DNA of 64,000 bases, taken from NCBI RefSeq assembly GCF_000420545.1, contig NZ_ATVD01000001.1, positions 372,001 through 436,000 on the forward strand, written 5' to 3'. The translations under genes were made by a program, and so were the position numbers. The notes below the pieces were generated by a model. It saw only the letters and a program-made list of their open reading frames with translations. It was not told the DNA's origin and searched no databases. Origin of the DNA: Arenimonas oryziterrae DSM 21050 = YC6267 (GTDB lineage Bacteria; Pseudomonadota; Gammaproteobacteria; Xanthomonadales; Xanthomonadaceae). Below, in pieces: positions 11,878 through 19,695 of the stretch. Numbering within the stretch: the first letter of the stretch is position 1; every line of letters starts with the position of its first letter.

Positions 11878-11941
11878 TGTGGGAGCGGACCTGGCCGCGA
11901 TGCCCTTGCGAAAACGCATCGCGGCCAGGTCCGCTCCCACA
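11878..11941. repeat. REP-type long palindrome between convergent genes
   Basis: A perfect inverted repeat with 26-bp arms (11878-11903 and 11916-11941) and a 12-nt loop. The left arm starts TGTGGGAGCGG and ends CGCGATGC. This is the GTGGGAGCGG class of repetitive extragenic palindromes common in Xanthomonadales and pseudomonads. It sits between the plus-strand cysteine synthase gene and the minus-strand small membrane gene and could terminate both transcripts. A half copy lies inside tilS (63082-63106). Confidence 0.9.
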
Positions 11942-11945
11942 AAAC

Positions 11946-12221
11946 CTAGACGGCAGGCTTGCTCGCAAACCGCCGCTTCAGCGAAAACCAGATGCCATAC
12001 AGGCTGATCACCATCCAGGCCAACTCGATGGTGAACACTGGCCAGTTCATCTGCGTGGCATAGACCACCGAGACCAGGATGCCGCCGGCGCCGAGCAGGT
12101 TGAGGATCGAATACAGCGCGCCGTTGCCGTCGAGCTTGCGCACCTGCAGGCCGAAATAGGCCGCAAGGATCACGAACGTGCCGGCGAAGCCGACGAAGTC
12201 GTACCACTGCAGACTCATCAT
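11946..12221 (-). CDS. Small CBU_0592-like membrane protein
   Basis: 91-residue membrane protein with three hydrophobic helices (about 8-25, 37-55, 60-80) and the pattern KLDGNGALYSILNLLGAGG, then IELAWMVISLYGIW, which matches a widespread small membrane family named after Coxiella CBU_0592. Function unknown. The ATG at 12221 overlaps the rlmB stop (ATGATG/TGA), so it is cotranslated with rlmB. The start could also be the second ATG at 12218. Confidence 0.8.
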   Translation of the reverse strand: MMSLQWYDFVGFAGTFVILAAYFGLQVRKLDGNGALYSILNLLGAGGILVSVVYATQMNWPVFTIELAWMVISLYGIWFSLKRRFASKPAV

Positions 12222-12973
12222 TTCGTCGCCCCGAGACGCTGACGCACGACCTCGAACAGGGAAATGCCCGTCGCGACCGACACGTTGAGGCTTTCCATCT
12301 CGCCGGGCATTGGAATCTTCACCAGCTGATCGCAGTGCTCACGCGTGAGACGACGCATGCCTTCGCCTTCGCCGCCGAGCACGAGCGCGACATTGCCGGT
12401 GAAATCGATGCCGTGGATGCCAGCCGTCGCTTCGCCATCGAGCCCATACACCCACACGCCGGCATCCTTGATCGCGCGCAGCGTGCGCGCGAGGTTGGTC
12501 ACGCTGATGACGGGAATGCGATCAGCCGCACCGGCGGAGGTCTTGCGCACGGTCGCATTGATCGGCGCGGCCTTGTCTTTCGGAATGATCACGGCCGTCA
12601 CGGCCGCCGCGGCGGCGCTGCGCAGGCAGGCGCCGAGGTTGTGCGGGTCCTGGATGCCGTCGAGCACGAGGATCAGTGCCTTGCCACCGGCTTCTTCGAT
12701 CAGGCCCGGCAGCGCGCTTTCTTCGACCTGCTTGGGCGCTTCGTAACGCGCGATCACGCCCTGGTGGCGCAGTCCGCCGGCAACGCCGTCGAGCGCCTGC
12801 AAGGCGATGCGGCGCACGGAGATCTCGCGGCGACGTGCGGTCTCCTCGATTTCGGTCAGGCGCGGATTCTTGCCGCCGGCTTCGATCAGCACCTCGCGCA
12901 CATTCTCGATGTCGTGCTCGAGCGCCGACGAAACGGCGTTGATGCCGGCGATCCAGGTTCCCTTGCTGCTCAT
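12218..12973 (-). CDS. rlmB: 23S rRNA (guanosine-2'-O-)-methyltransferase RlmB
   Basis: SpoU/TrmH-type SAM-dependent methyltransferase that modifies G2251 in the peptidyl-transferase P loop of 23S rRNA. The 251-residue protein has an N-terminal L30e-like substrate domain (about 1-80) and a knotted catalytic domain with the motifs DPHNLGACLRSAAAAA, LGGEGEGMRRL and MPGEMESLNVSVATGISLFE. It lies 45 bp downstream of rnr, an association seen in E. coli too (rnr-rlmB). Confidence 0.96.
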   Translation of the reverse strand: MSSKGTWIAGINAVSSALEHDIENVREVLIEAGGKNPRLTEIEETARRREISVRRIALQALDGVAGGLRHQGVIARYEAPKQVEESALPGLIEEAGGKALILVLDGIQDPHNLGACLRSAAAAAVTAVIIPKDKAAPINATVRKTSAGAADRIPVISVTNLARTLRAIKDAGVWVYGLDGEATAGIHGIDFTGNVALVLGGEGEGMRRLTREHCDQLVKIPMPGEMESLNVSVATGISLFEVVRQRLGATK

Positions 12974-13018
12974 TGCGTTCGTTCCATCAATACTTGAATT
13001 ATTGTGTCGCGCGGGCGC

Positions 13019-15466
13019 TTATTCCGCCCACGCCTTCTTCTTGCGCTCGCCCTGCACCTGCTTGGGCTCGACGAGCTTGAAGTCGATGCGCTTGTCCTCG
13101 ACGCTCGCCTTCATGACGACCACGCGCACCGGGTCGCCCAGGCGGTAGCTCGTGCCCTTGCGTTCGCCCTTGAGCGATTTGCGCAGCGGATCGAAGTGGT
13201 AATAGTCGTGCGGCAGCTGTGTGACGTGCACCAGGCCGTTGACCTTGGACGGCGTCAGTTCGACGAACAGGCCGAACGAGGTCACGCCGCTGATGACACC
13301 GTCGAACTCGCTGCCGACGTGCTTCTCCATCCAGGCGCTGCGGTAACGCTCGTCGACCTCGCGCGAGGCCTCGTCGGCGCGGCGCTCCTTCTCCGAACAC
13401 TGCACGCAGAGCACGGCCATCTCCGCGCCGCTGTAACCGAAGCCGTCTTCGCTGCCCTTGATGAGGGCGTGCTTGATCGAGCGATGCAGCAGTAGATCGG
13501 GATAACGCCGGATCGGCGAGGTGAAGTGCCCGTAAGCCTCCAGCGCCAGACCGAAGTGCCCCTTGTTGTCGGTCGAATACACGGCCATCGACTGCGAACG
13601 CAGCAGCACCGTCTCGAGCAGCGCGGCGTCGGGACGCTCGCGGATCTTCTTGAGCAGGTTGGTGAAATCCTTGGGCTGCACCGCGCCCCAGGCCGGCAGA
13701 CGCAGGCCGAACTCGGACAGGTATTCGAGCAGGTCGGCGTATTTGGATTCCGGCGGCCGGTCGTGCACGCGGAACGGCGCCGGCACTTTCTTGGCGAGGA
13801 TGAAACGCGCGGCCTCGACATTGGCCGCGATCATGCATTCCTCGATGAGTTTGTGCGCATCGTTGCGCTCGAGCATGCCGGCCTGGATGACCTCGCCCTT
13901 GTCGTCGAGCACGAAGCGCGTCTCGGCCGAATCGAACTCGATCGCGCCACGCTTGCTGCGCGCCTTCTTGAGCACCTGATAGAGCTGATGCAGGCGGTCG
14001 ATGTTCGGCATCAGCGCGCCGACGGTCGCCAGCGCCTCTTCGTCCTTCTCGATCGCTTTCCAGACCTGGGTATAGGTCAGGCGCGCATGCGAGTTCATGA
14101 CCGCTTCGTAGAACTTCGATTCGCTGACCTGGCCTTCGAAGTCGATGTGCATGTCACAGACGAAGCACAGGCGGTCGACCTTGGGCTTGAGCGAGCAGAT
14201 GCCGTTCGACAGCGTCTCGGGCAGCATCGGCACGACGAAGCCCGGGAAATACACCGAGGTGCTGCGCAGCACGGCTTCATCGTCGAGCGCGGTGCCCGGA
14301 TGCACGTAATGCGAGACGTCGGCGATCGCGACGATCAGGCGGAAGCCGGTTTTCAGGACTTCGCAATACACCGCGTCATCGAAATCCTTGGCGTCCTCGC
14401 CATCGATCGTGACCAGGGGCAGCTTGCGCAGATCCACGCGCGCTTTCGCAACGTCCGCCGGCACATCGACCGGTACGGCCGCGGCTTCGGCCAGCGTTTC
14501 CTTGTTGAACTCGTGCGGCAGGCTGTGGCCGTGGATCGCCATTTCGACCACGCGCGAGGGCGTGAGCTTGTCGCCGAGCACCACGAGCACCTTGCCGATC
14601 GGCTGGCGGCCGCGTTCGGGCGCGGCGGTGATTTCGCAGACGACCAGCTGGCCTTCCTTGGCGCCGTTGCGCGCGTCGGTCGGGATCAGCAGTTCGATCA
14701 GCACGCGGCGATCGTCCGGAATCACGGTGCCGATGCCGGCGCGTTCGCTGTAGCGGCCGACGACGCGGGTCAGGCGGCGTTCGAGTACTTCGACGATCGC
14801 GCCTTCGCGGCGACCGCGGTGATCGACATTGGTGACGCTGGCGAGCACGCGGTCGCCATGCATCGCCTTGCGCATTTCGCCCGGCGGCAGGAACAGGTCG
14901 TCGCCGCCCTTCTCGGGCTTCATGAAGCCGAAGCCTTCCGGATTGGCGATGACGACACCGGCGATGAGGTCGAGCTGTTCGGCGACGGCGTAACCGCCGC
15001 GCCGGTTCATCAGCAACTGACCGTCGCGCAGCATCGCGCTGAGGCGGCGCGACAGGGCCTCGAAACGGTCGGGCGCAGTAAGTTTCAGCGCCTGGGAAAT
15101 TTCTTCGGCCGTCAGCGGGCCGGGGGCGTCGCCGAGGAACTCCATCAGCGCCTCGCGGCTGATGATGGGCTGGGCGTATTTGCCGGCTTCGCGCTCGGCA
15201 TGCGGATCGGCGCGATGGCTGCCGTGCGCGGGGCCGGATTTGCGGCCGCCATGGGCGGGTTTGCCAGCGGCGAACGGAGGAGGTTTAGGTCCGGAGCGGC
15301 TTCCGCCCGGTTTGCCCGGAGGTTTGGGTCCCGATTTGGCGCCAGGCTTGCCGCCGGACTTGGCCTTCGGCTTGCCGCTGCCGGTTTCGCCACTCAATTT
15401 CATCGACTCGGGCATCCACGGCGGACGCTTGCTGCCACCGGCAGGCTTTTTCGGGGTTTTGGTCAT
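13019..15466 (-). CDS. rnr: Ribonuclease R
   Basis: RNB-family 3'-5' exoribonuclease that degrades structured RNA and takes part in rRNA and tmRNA quality control. The 815-residue protein has a winged-helix region (about 105-165), cold-shock domains, the RNB catalytic core (TIDGEDAKDFDDAVYCEV, with the Asp cluster, near 350) and a C-terminal S1 domain near 725-805. About 95 N-terminal residues are rich in Lys, Pro and Gly, whereas the tail after S1 is short. I chose ATG 15466 (MTKTPKK); a GTG five codons upstream is in frame. It heads the minus-strand unit rnr-rlmB-small membrane gene. Confidence 0.95.
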   Translation of the reverse strand: MTKTPKKPAGGSKRPPWMPESMKLSGETGSGKPKAKSGGKPGAKSGPKPPGKPGGSRSGPKPPPFAAGKPAHGGRKSGPAHGSHRADPHAEREAGKYAQPIISREALMEFLGDAPGPLTAEEISQALKLTAPDRFEALSRRLSAMLRDGQLLMNRRGGYAVAEQLDLIAGVVIANPEGFGFMKPEKGGDDLFLPPGEMRKAMHGDRVLASVTNVDHRGRREGAIVEVLERRLTRVVGRYSERAGIGTVIPDDRRVLIELLIPTDARNGAKEGQLVVCEITAAPERGRQPIGKVLVVLGDKLTPSRVVEMAIHGHSLPHEFNKETLAEAAAVPVDVPADVAKARVDLRKLPLVTIDGEDAKDFDDAVYCEVLKTGFRLIVAIADVSHYVHPGTALDDEAVLRSTSVYFPGFVVPMLPETLSNGICSLKPKVDRLCFVCDMHIDFEGQVSESKFYEAVMNSHARLTYTQVWKAIEKDEEALATVGALMPNIDRLHQLYQVLKKARSKRGAIEFDSAETRFVLDDKGEVIQAGMLERNDAHKLIEECMIAANVEAARFILAKKVPAPFRVHDRPPESKYADLLEYLSEFGLRLPAWGAVQPKDFTNLLKKIRERPDAALLETVLLRSQSMAVYSTDNKGHFGLALEAYGHFTSPIRRYPDLLLHRSIKHALIKGSEDGFGYSGAEMAVLCVQCSEKERRADEASREVDERYRSAWMEKHVGSEFDGVISGVTSFGLFVELTPSKVNGLVHVTQLPHDYYHFDPLRKSLKGERKGTSYRLGDPVRVVVMKASVEDKRIDFKLVEPKQVQGERKKKAWAE

Positions 15467-15529
15467 GGCGCGATGGTACACCGGCCCCGCCCCGCAAGCC
15501 CTTGTTTTGACTGCCCTACCCCGTCTTAA

Positions 15530-15558
15530 TTGACAGAAACGGGCGCGCCCCTTAAATT
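15530..15558 (+). promoter_or_regulatory. Sigma-70 promoter of tRNA-Leu
   Basis: TTGACA (15530-15535), a 17-nt spacer and TAAATT (15553-15558) form a near-consensus promoter 32 bp before the tRNA. The GC-rich discriminator (ACGCGGC) resembles that of stringently controlled stable RNA promoters. A GGGCGCGCCC palindrome lies in the spacer. Confidence 0.75.
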
Positions 15559-15590
15559 ACGCGGCTCCACAGCGCCCGCGCCGTGGATTT

Positions 15591-15675
<85 letters not shown>

Positions 15676-15702
15676 ATACAGAATTCCGGGTTTCCGGAAT
15701 AC

Positions 15703-15736
15703 AAAAAAACCGCGCCTTGGCGCGGTTTTTTCTTTT
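15703..15736 (+). terminator. Terminator after tRNA-Leu
   Basis: The stem ACCGCGCC/GGCGCGGT, extended by A-run/T-run pairing, is followed by TTTTTTCTTTT. It also lies just past the end of the minus-strand SRPBCC gene and, being flanked by A and T runs, could work in both directions. A smaller ATTCCGG/CCGGAAT hairpin precedes it. Confidence 0.85.
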
Positions 15737-15751
15737 GGGTCCGTCGAAGTA

Positions 15752-16228
15752 TCAGGCCGCCGACGTACCCGGCAACGCCCGCCCCGTCTCCAGCAAGGTC
15801 TTGAGGTTCGACAACACCGTCGGCCAGCCGCCGGAAATGCCCTTGAGCATCTCGGCATCGAGCTCGTCGTGGGTGACGGTCAGGCGAACGGTGCCGTCGA
15901 CGTAGTGCTCGATGTCGAAGACGACGCGCGAATGCCTTGCGCCGTTGTCGACATCAGCCGGGCGCGCCCAGGAGATGACGAGGCGGGTCGGCGGCGTGGA
16001 CTCGATCACTTTGCCGAGGATATCTACCGTGTGCGCCTCGTCGATGCGCTGGTGTTCCCAGCGCGAGCCCGGCTGCCAGTCGGAGACGTTCACGCGCGAA
16101 CAACCGGCTTTCGGATCGACCCAGTACTGGCGTGTGATCTCCGTGTCGGTAATGGCTTGCCACACTTTTTCCGGCGTCGTCGCGATGTAGGTCACGTAGA
16201 CGTAGTCAGGTTTTTTTGTCGTCGTCAT
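15752..16228 (-). CDS. SRPBCC (AHSA1-like) domain protein
   Basis: 158-residue START/SRPBCC-fold protein. The family-typical opening VYVTYIATTPEKVWQAITD (about 11-29) is followed by TRQYWVDPK and a C-terminal helix GGWPTVLSNLKTLLETG. Members bind hydrophobic ligands; the ligand here is unknown. I chose ATG 16228 (MTTTKKPD). It overlaps the ArsR-type gene upstream by 23 bp, a widespread pairing in which the repressor controls the SRPBCC gene. Confidence 0.87.
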   Translation of the reverse strand: MTTTKKPDYVYVTYIATTPEKVWQAITDTEITRQYWVDPKAGCSRVNVSDWQPGSRWEHQRIDEAHTVDILGKVIESTPPTRLVISWARPADVDNGARHSRVVFDIEHYVDGTVRLTVTHDELDAEMLKGISGGWPTVLSNLKTLLETGRALPGTSAA

Positions 16229-16577
16229 GTTCGAGTTTCCTCTTGAGGTCGCGCAGCGCACCGAGGCGGCCGCGCTCGAATTTTCCGATCCAGCGCTCGT
16301 AGATTTCCTGCAGCGGCACTGGGTTGAGGTAGTGCAATTTCTCCCGCCCCTGCCAGACGACGGCGACGAGGTTGGCTTCTTCAAGCAATTGCAGATGCTG
16401 CGTCACGGCCTGACGCGACATGTCCATGTGCTCGCACAACGCCGACAGCGTCTGGCCGTTGTCCCGATGCAGCAGATCGAGCAGACGCCTGCGACTGGGG
16501 TCGGCGAGCGATTTGAAAACCTTGTCGATGTCCAAGGGGTGATTCGGTTCCTGCGCTTCGGGGCCGCGGGGAATCAT
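16206..16577 (-). CDS. ArsR-family transcriptional repressor
   Basis: 123-residue winged helix-turn-helix protein: DKVFKSLADPSRRRLLDLL, then the recognition region LCEHMDMSRQAVTQHLQLLEEANLV and a wing VVWQGREKLHYLNP. The classical ELCVCD-type metal site is absent, so it does not look like a metal sensor. I chose ATG 16577; a TTG two codons upstream is possible. A perfect palindrome covers the bases just before the start codon and is a likely autoregulatory operator. It is cotranscribed with the SRPBCC gene. Confidence 0.9.
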   Translation of the reverse strand: MIPRGPEAQEPNHPLDIDKVFKSLADPSRRRLLDLLHRDNGQTLSALCEHMDMSRQAVTQHLQLLEEANLVAVVWQGREKLHYLNPVPLQEIYERWIGKFERGRLGALRDLKRKLEHDDDKKT

Positions 16578-16597
16578 ATGCAAGCATTTGCTTGCAT
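16578..16597. promoter_or_regulatory. Palindromic operator in front of the ArsR-type gene
   Basis: ATGCAAGC (16578-16585), ATTT, GCTTGCAT (16590-16597): a perfect 8-bp dyad directly abutting the start codon. The position and symmetry suit binding of the ArsR-type dimer and autorepression. Binding is inferred. Confidence 0.6.
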
Positions 16598-16633
16598 GTC
16601 AAGCGACCTATCTCTACCCCGCTTTCGCCGCCG

Positions 16634-17032
16634 TCAATCCGGCGCGCCGAGACACCGCTGAACTTGCTGGATCTCGCCCGACCACATACCCATATGCCCG
16701 CGCTCGCGCGCGGTGAACCGGCCGGCGACATACGCGTAGCCGCTCTTGAACGACTTCCCGTTGAACTGCGAGCACTCGCGCGCGTCGACCCATAACCCGT
16801 TGGACGTAAGTCCATGTTCGTAGTCTTCGCGATGCAGATAGATGCCGTTACCCTCGAACTCGAAGTGGACATAGCCGCGAACCAGGATCAGCTTGCCTTC
16901 AAACTTCTCCGGCGTTGCGAGTAGCTGGATGATCGAGACGTTGATGGGATCTTCAACGGCAGGTGCGCGGGCGACGGCAGGCTGCATCAACCCGAGGACC
17001 GAGAGGAAAACCAGTGAACACAGGACCTTCAT
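16634..17032 (-). CDS. Secreted hypothetical protein, possible OB-like fold
   Basis: 132-residue protein with a signal peptide (about 1-22, ending AVARA). The mature part (ISIIQLLATPEKFEGK-like opening, LVRGYVHFEFEG, YAYVAGRFTARERG) has a strand pattern that recalls small OB-fold proteins often left unannotated. It has two cysteines in the mature part. The start is supported by AAAGGAG 8 bp upstream. It forms the left edge of the low-GC island and is transcribed with the other minus-strand island genes. Function unknown. Confidence 0.65.
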   Translation of the reverse strand: MKVLCSLVFLSVLGLMQPAVARAPAVEDPINVSIIQLLATPEKFEGKLILVRGYVHFEFEGNGIYLHREDYEHGLTSNGLWVDARECSQFNGKSFKSGYAYVAGRFTARERGHMGMWSGEIQQVQRCLGAPD

Positions 17033-17054
17033 GGCACCGCTCCTTTGAAAGGGA

Positions 17055-17513
17055 TCAACCCGCGAGAACCAGAGCGGAAAACGACTCCGCTACCACGATC
17101 GGCTCAATACGAGACCGGTTCAAGAGAATATCCTCATGGTCGAAACGAACGATAGCCGGTGCGTCGGGCCGGGTCCGCATATCGAGACACACCGGGTCGT
17201 AGCTACCGGTGTCGGGGCGACCGATCTGGAGAAAGCCGCGGGGAATCAGCCAATCGCGCACAGCGGGATCCTTGAATGGCGCGACGGTGATGTCCTCGTC
17301 GGAGCCATCTCCCAGGTTCGAGAACGACTCGAATCCTGGGACGTCAAATGCCCGGAAGCGGTAGAACTCCAACAGGCTGCGGTACGGCTCGGGTAAGCGA
17401 CGGCCGAATGATGCTTCCAGCTTGGCGAGCCAGGGGCAATCAACGGCATGCTCGAGCGGGAACCCCAGTATCTGAAGATGCTCGGTGATTTCTATTACTT
17501 GTGAATCAGTCAC
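17055..17513 (-). CDS. SMI1/KNR4 (SUKH) family protein
   Basis: 152-residue cytoplasmic protein with SUKH features: LAKLEASFGRRLPEPYRSLLEFY near 29-51 and a C-terminal segment ending RFDHEDILLNRSRIEPIVVAESFSALV. SUKH proteins often act as immunity proteins against secreted or contact-dependent toxins; no toxin gene is next to it, so this may be an orphan immunity gene. Its start overlaps the end of the upstream gene by 8 bp, so the two are likely cotranslated. Confidence 0.72.
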   Translation of the reverse strand: MTDSQVIEITEHLQILGFPLEHAVDCPWLAKLEASFGRRLPEPYRSLLEFYRFRAFDVPGFESFSNLGDGSDEDITVAPFKDPAVRDWLIPRGFLQIGRPDTGSYDPVCLDMRTRPDAPAIVRFDHEDILLNRSRIEPIVVAESFSALVLAG

Positions 17514-17970
17514 AGTCTGCCTCGCCGGGCGCCAGCAGACGACCGCCCATCGGAGACCAGATCAGCGTTTCATGCTCCAGCTTTGCAAACGAGCGCAACA
17601 TTTTCGCAAGGCGATTGATCTGGGCGGCTTCCGACTGAATGCAGAACTCCGCCAGCTCGCGATAGAGAATGTCCCGGTTGTTGTTGAATCGAAAATGCAT
17701 GGCGCAGTAGCCCCGCGCGTCGGCAAACACATGAAACTTGAAATAGAAGGCCCAGTTGTCTTCTTCTTTCTCGGATCCCAATTCGTAGACAAATTCATCG
17801 GACGGACCGCGAGGAAAGGCCTCGAGGGCAGCGGCGATTTCGACCAAGTCGGAAGTGCGGACATAAATCTCAATTTCCGCCGCTTGCCGTCCATTCGAGG
17901 CCATTACCTGCAGTTGCAGATAGTCCGGTTCTTCGTAAGGGATTCGTATGATTTTGATCAAGTCGCGCAT
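17506..17970 (-). CDS. Hypothetical protein coupled to the SUKH gene
   Basis: 154-residue soluble protein I do not recognise. It is acidic in the middle (ELGSEKEEDNW) with aromatic-rich strands (WAFYFKFHVFADARGYCAMHF) and a helical C-terminal part. I chose ATG 17970; an in-frame GTG at 17991 would add seven residues. An 8-bp overlap with the SUKH gene suggests the pair acts together, possibly as immunity proteins. Base composition is lower in GC than in the flanking core genes. Confidence 0.6.
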   Translation of the reverse strand: MRDLIKIIRIPYEEPDYLQLQVMASNGRQAAEIEIYVRTSDLVEIAAALEAFPRGPSDEFVYELGSEKEEDNWAFYFKFHVFADARGYCAMHFRFNNNRDILYRELAEFCIQSEAAQINRLAKMLRSFAKLEHETLIWSPMGGRLLAPGEADCD

Positions 17971-18019
17971 GGGTTTCCCGTAGCCGCCCACAATAGTGCC
18001 AGCGCGCCTTGCATTTGAA

Positions 18020-18496
18020 CTACAAGCTCTCTTGCCGTTCTGCTGAAATCTTCAGCGATTCCGGCTTGCCTGTAACCCCAGTCGAAAACTCAACTTGAAC
18101 CTCATAGTCAAGACCGAGATGCTTCGCCTCGAAAGACGAGTAGCTTCCGCTGGCATAGTTTGGGATCAGTCTGGGCACGAGGTCACTGGGATTCCCCGGA
18201 CCAAGACAAGCCAAGGCGTCGTTGATATTTGCGTACATGAACTCGGTTGAAGAGTGCTTCAAGAGCCAATCGCACAAGGTCATTCCGGGACCGTAGTTGT
18301 CATGCGTACATGTCTTGCTCCAGGTCGGCCAGTCTGTCACCAGCTCCACGGAATGAACTGACTTGTCGGCAGCCGCACGGGCGAAGGAAGCGATCTCCCG
18401 GCATATCGCATCTGGAGCATTGTCTCTGTCGAGAGTCGCGCACCCCGTCATGGCCAAACAACTCGTCACGATTGCGATGCGGAAGGGGGTGGCCAT
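18020..18496 (-). CDS. Hypothetical lipoprotein
   Basis: 158-residue protein with a lipoprotein signal: hydrophobic 5-16 and lipobox LAMTGC (Cys19). The mature part is rich in Cys and aromatic residues (SKTCTHDNYGPGMTLCDWLLKH) and ends in a short strand-rich region. No family recognised. It is one of the AT-richer minus-strand genes of the island. No convincing attC lies on either side of it. Confidence 0.6.
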   Translation of the reverse strand: MATPFRIAIVTSCLAMTGCATLDRDNAPDAICREIASFARAAADKSVHSVELVTDWPTWSKTCTHDNYGPGMTLCDWLLKHSSTEFMYANINDALACLGPGNPSDLVPRLIPNYASGSYSSFEAKHLGLDYEVQVEFSTGVTGKPESLKISAERQESL

Positions 18497-18582
18497 ACCA
18501 AATCCAATGAGTTATTGAATGCAGTCTCAGGGACGAATTCGCACCGAAATGCACCCTGACGCCTATTCGCGGATATCACCTG

Positions 18583-19020
18583 CTAATCCCATGAGTCAGA
18601 GAATGACTCTTCGGCAGGCGTCTGTTGCGCTATCGTGATTAATCCATCACGCCCTATGATTCTCAACGAACCGTCTGAGTTGATCGTGTACACATCCTCC
18701 GTAATTGGATTGAAATACGCCCCCTCAACGCCCCTGACAAGCAAAGCGCCCTGCGGCCAGAAGCAACAACCGCCAAGAACGTCGCCGCTGTAGATACCCA
18801 CGTAATTCCCCCGTACTTTTACAATACTTGTTGTGTAGTGGCTCATGATTTCCTGCGTCTTTCCGGGATACTCCCACTCACCCACCAGCTCCCACTTTTC
18901 GCTACTGGGTATCGTGTAGAGGTAGCGACCATAGATCTCGGCCACATCGGCTGAGTCCGCACCTATTGATGCGCAACCAGCTGCCGGCAGAAGAAATAGT
19001 CCCAGAATAAGAGGCTTCAT
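18583..19020 (-). CDS. Hypothetical lipoprotein (integron cassette gene)
   Basis: 145-residue protein with signal and lipobox LPAAGC (Cys16). The mature part has strand-rich repeats (VRGNYVGIYSGDVLGGCCFW, VEGAYFNPITEDVYTINSDG). Function unknown. The ATG lies only a few bases after the core end of a degenerate attC site (19027-19116), the usual layout of a cassette gene read from the minus strand. GC is clearly below that of the core genes. Confidence 0.65.
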   Translation of the reverse strand: MKPLILGLFLLPAAGCASIGADSADVAEIYGRYLYTIPSSEKWELVGEWEYPGKTQEIMSHYTTSIVKVRGNYVGIYSGDVLGGCCFWPQGALLVRGVEGAYFNPITEDVYTINSDGSLRIIGRDGLITIAQQTPAEESFSDSWD

Positions 19021-19026
19021 TTTTGA

Positions 19027-19116
19027 GACTAATTCCTGAATTAAGCGGCAGCTTCACTGCGGCAGTTTTTAAAACCCAGTAAGCAGCCAACCGCCCACTG
19101 GCATGAACTTCTAGGC
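19027..19116 (-). other. Degenerate integron attC site
   Basis: Read on the minus strand, it starts GCCTAGAAG (degenerate GCCTAAC, overlapping the TAG stop of the upstream cassette gene) and ends GCTTAATTCAGG-AATTAGTC next to the following cassette ATG. The CCTGAATTAAGC block at 19035-19046 is shared exactly with the clear attC at 19636-19695. The centre forms imperfect self-complementary sequence. The core is decayed. Confidence 0.55.
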
Positions 19117-19629
19117 CTTTAGCTTCGAGCAAATTGAAGCCAATTTTTGGCGCGCTATAACAGCCTGATCCTTATCGGTCACCGCAACAACGACAATCAA
19201 AATACTTCTTTTTAGTTTTATCGTTAGATAGGTTGACGTGCTGACGCCAGATAGCGTCGCCTTCCATTCTCGGTGAGGAATAGCAAGGCCAGAGCAAACG
19301 GAGGAATTGGAAATAATCGTATGTTTCTTCAAATAGTCTGTCTCATATTTCTGATGTTCAGTTAGCGCATCACCCTCAGGAAGCTCGGCAATTGGATAAC
19401 TTGTCAGTTGAATCAATATTCCATCAATTTCTGCAAAAAGCCTTCCGTCATCATCTGCGGTTCGAATGGTCTTGCCAGCGACATCGAAGGAGAATGATTC
19501 TTCCCCCTTCGGGCCGACGAATAGAAACCCATCTTTTGATCTTGTTACTTGAAGCGCCGAATTGGCCGCATTCAACGGCATCGATATTGCAAGCAGAGAT
19601 AACAGAATTAGGTTGCGAGGAATTTTCAT
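19111..19629 (-). CDS. Hypothetical periplasmic protein (integron cassette gene)
   Basis: 172-residue protein with a signal peptide (hydrophobic 6-21, ending LNAAN). The mature part has a small-domain pattern (GKTIRTADDDGRLFAEIDGILIQLTSYP) and two cysteines (SVCSGL and SICSKL), possibly a disulfide. No family recognised. The ATG at 19629 is 6 bp from the attC core GTTTAGC, and the stop lies inside the next attC; both are hallmarks of a gene cassette. A sampled 60-nt stretch (19141-19200) has 28 G/C, against about two thirds in the core genes. Confidence 0.68.
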   Translation of the reverse strand: MKIPRNLILLSLLAISMPLNAANSALQVTRSKDGFLFVGPKGEESFSFDVAGKTIRTADDDGRLFAEIDGILIQLTSYPIAELPEGDALTEHQKYETDYLKKHTIISNSSVCSGLAIPHREWKATLSGVSTSTYLTIKLKRSILIVVVAVTDKDQAVIARQKLASICSKLKA

Positions 19630-19635
19630 TTATTG

Positions 19636-19695
19636 GCTAAACGCCTGAATTAAGCTGCCCCGCGAAGCGGATTCGGCTTGAATGAATTGTTAGGC
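19636..19695 (-). other. Integron attC recombination site
   Basis: A 60-bp site read on the minus strand. The GCCTAAC simple site (19689-19695, its TAA being the stop of the upstream cassette gene) is followed by the imperfectly palindromic centre (AATTCATTCAAGCCGA, CCGCTTCGCGGG, CAGCTTAATTCAGGC) and the core GTTTAGC (19636-19642). Length and layout match attC sites I know from Xanthomonas and Pseudomonas chromosomal integrons. The next ORF starts directly after the core. Confidence 0.85.

Noticed and set aside
18497-18582. Third attC site between the two lipoprotein genes
   Set aside because: No GTTRRRY/RYYYAAC pair and no AATTCAGGC or TTCAAGC block is present; the resemblance is limited to a short hairpin.
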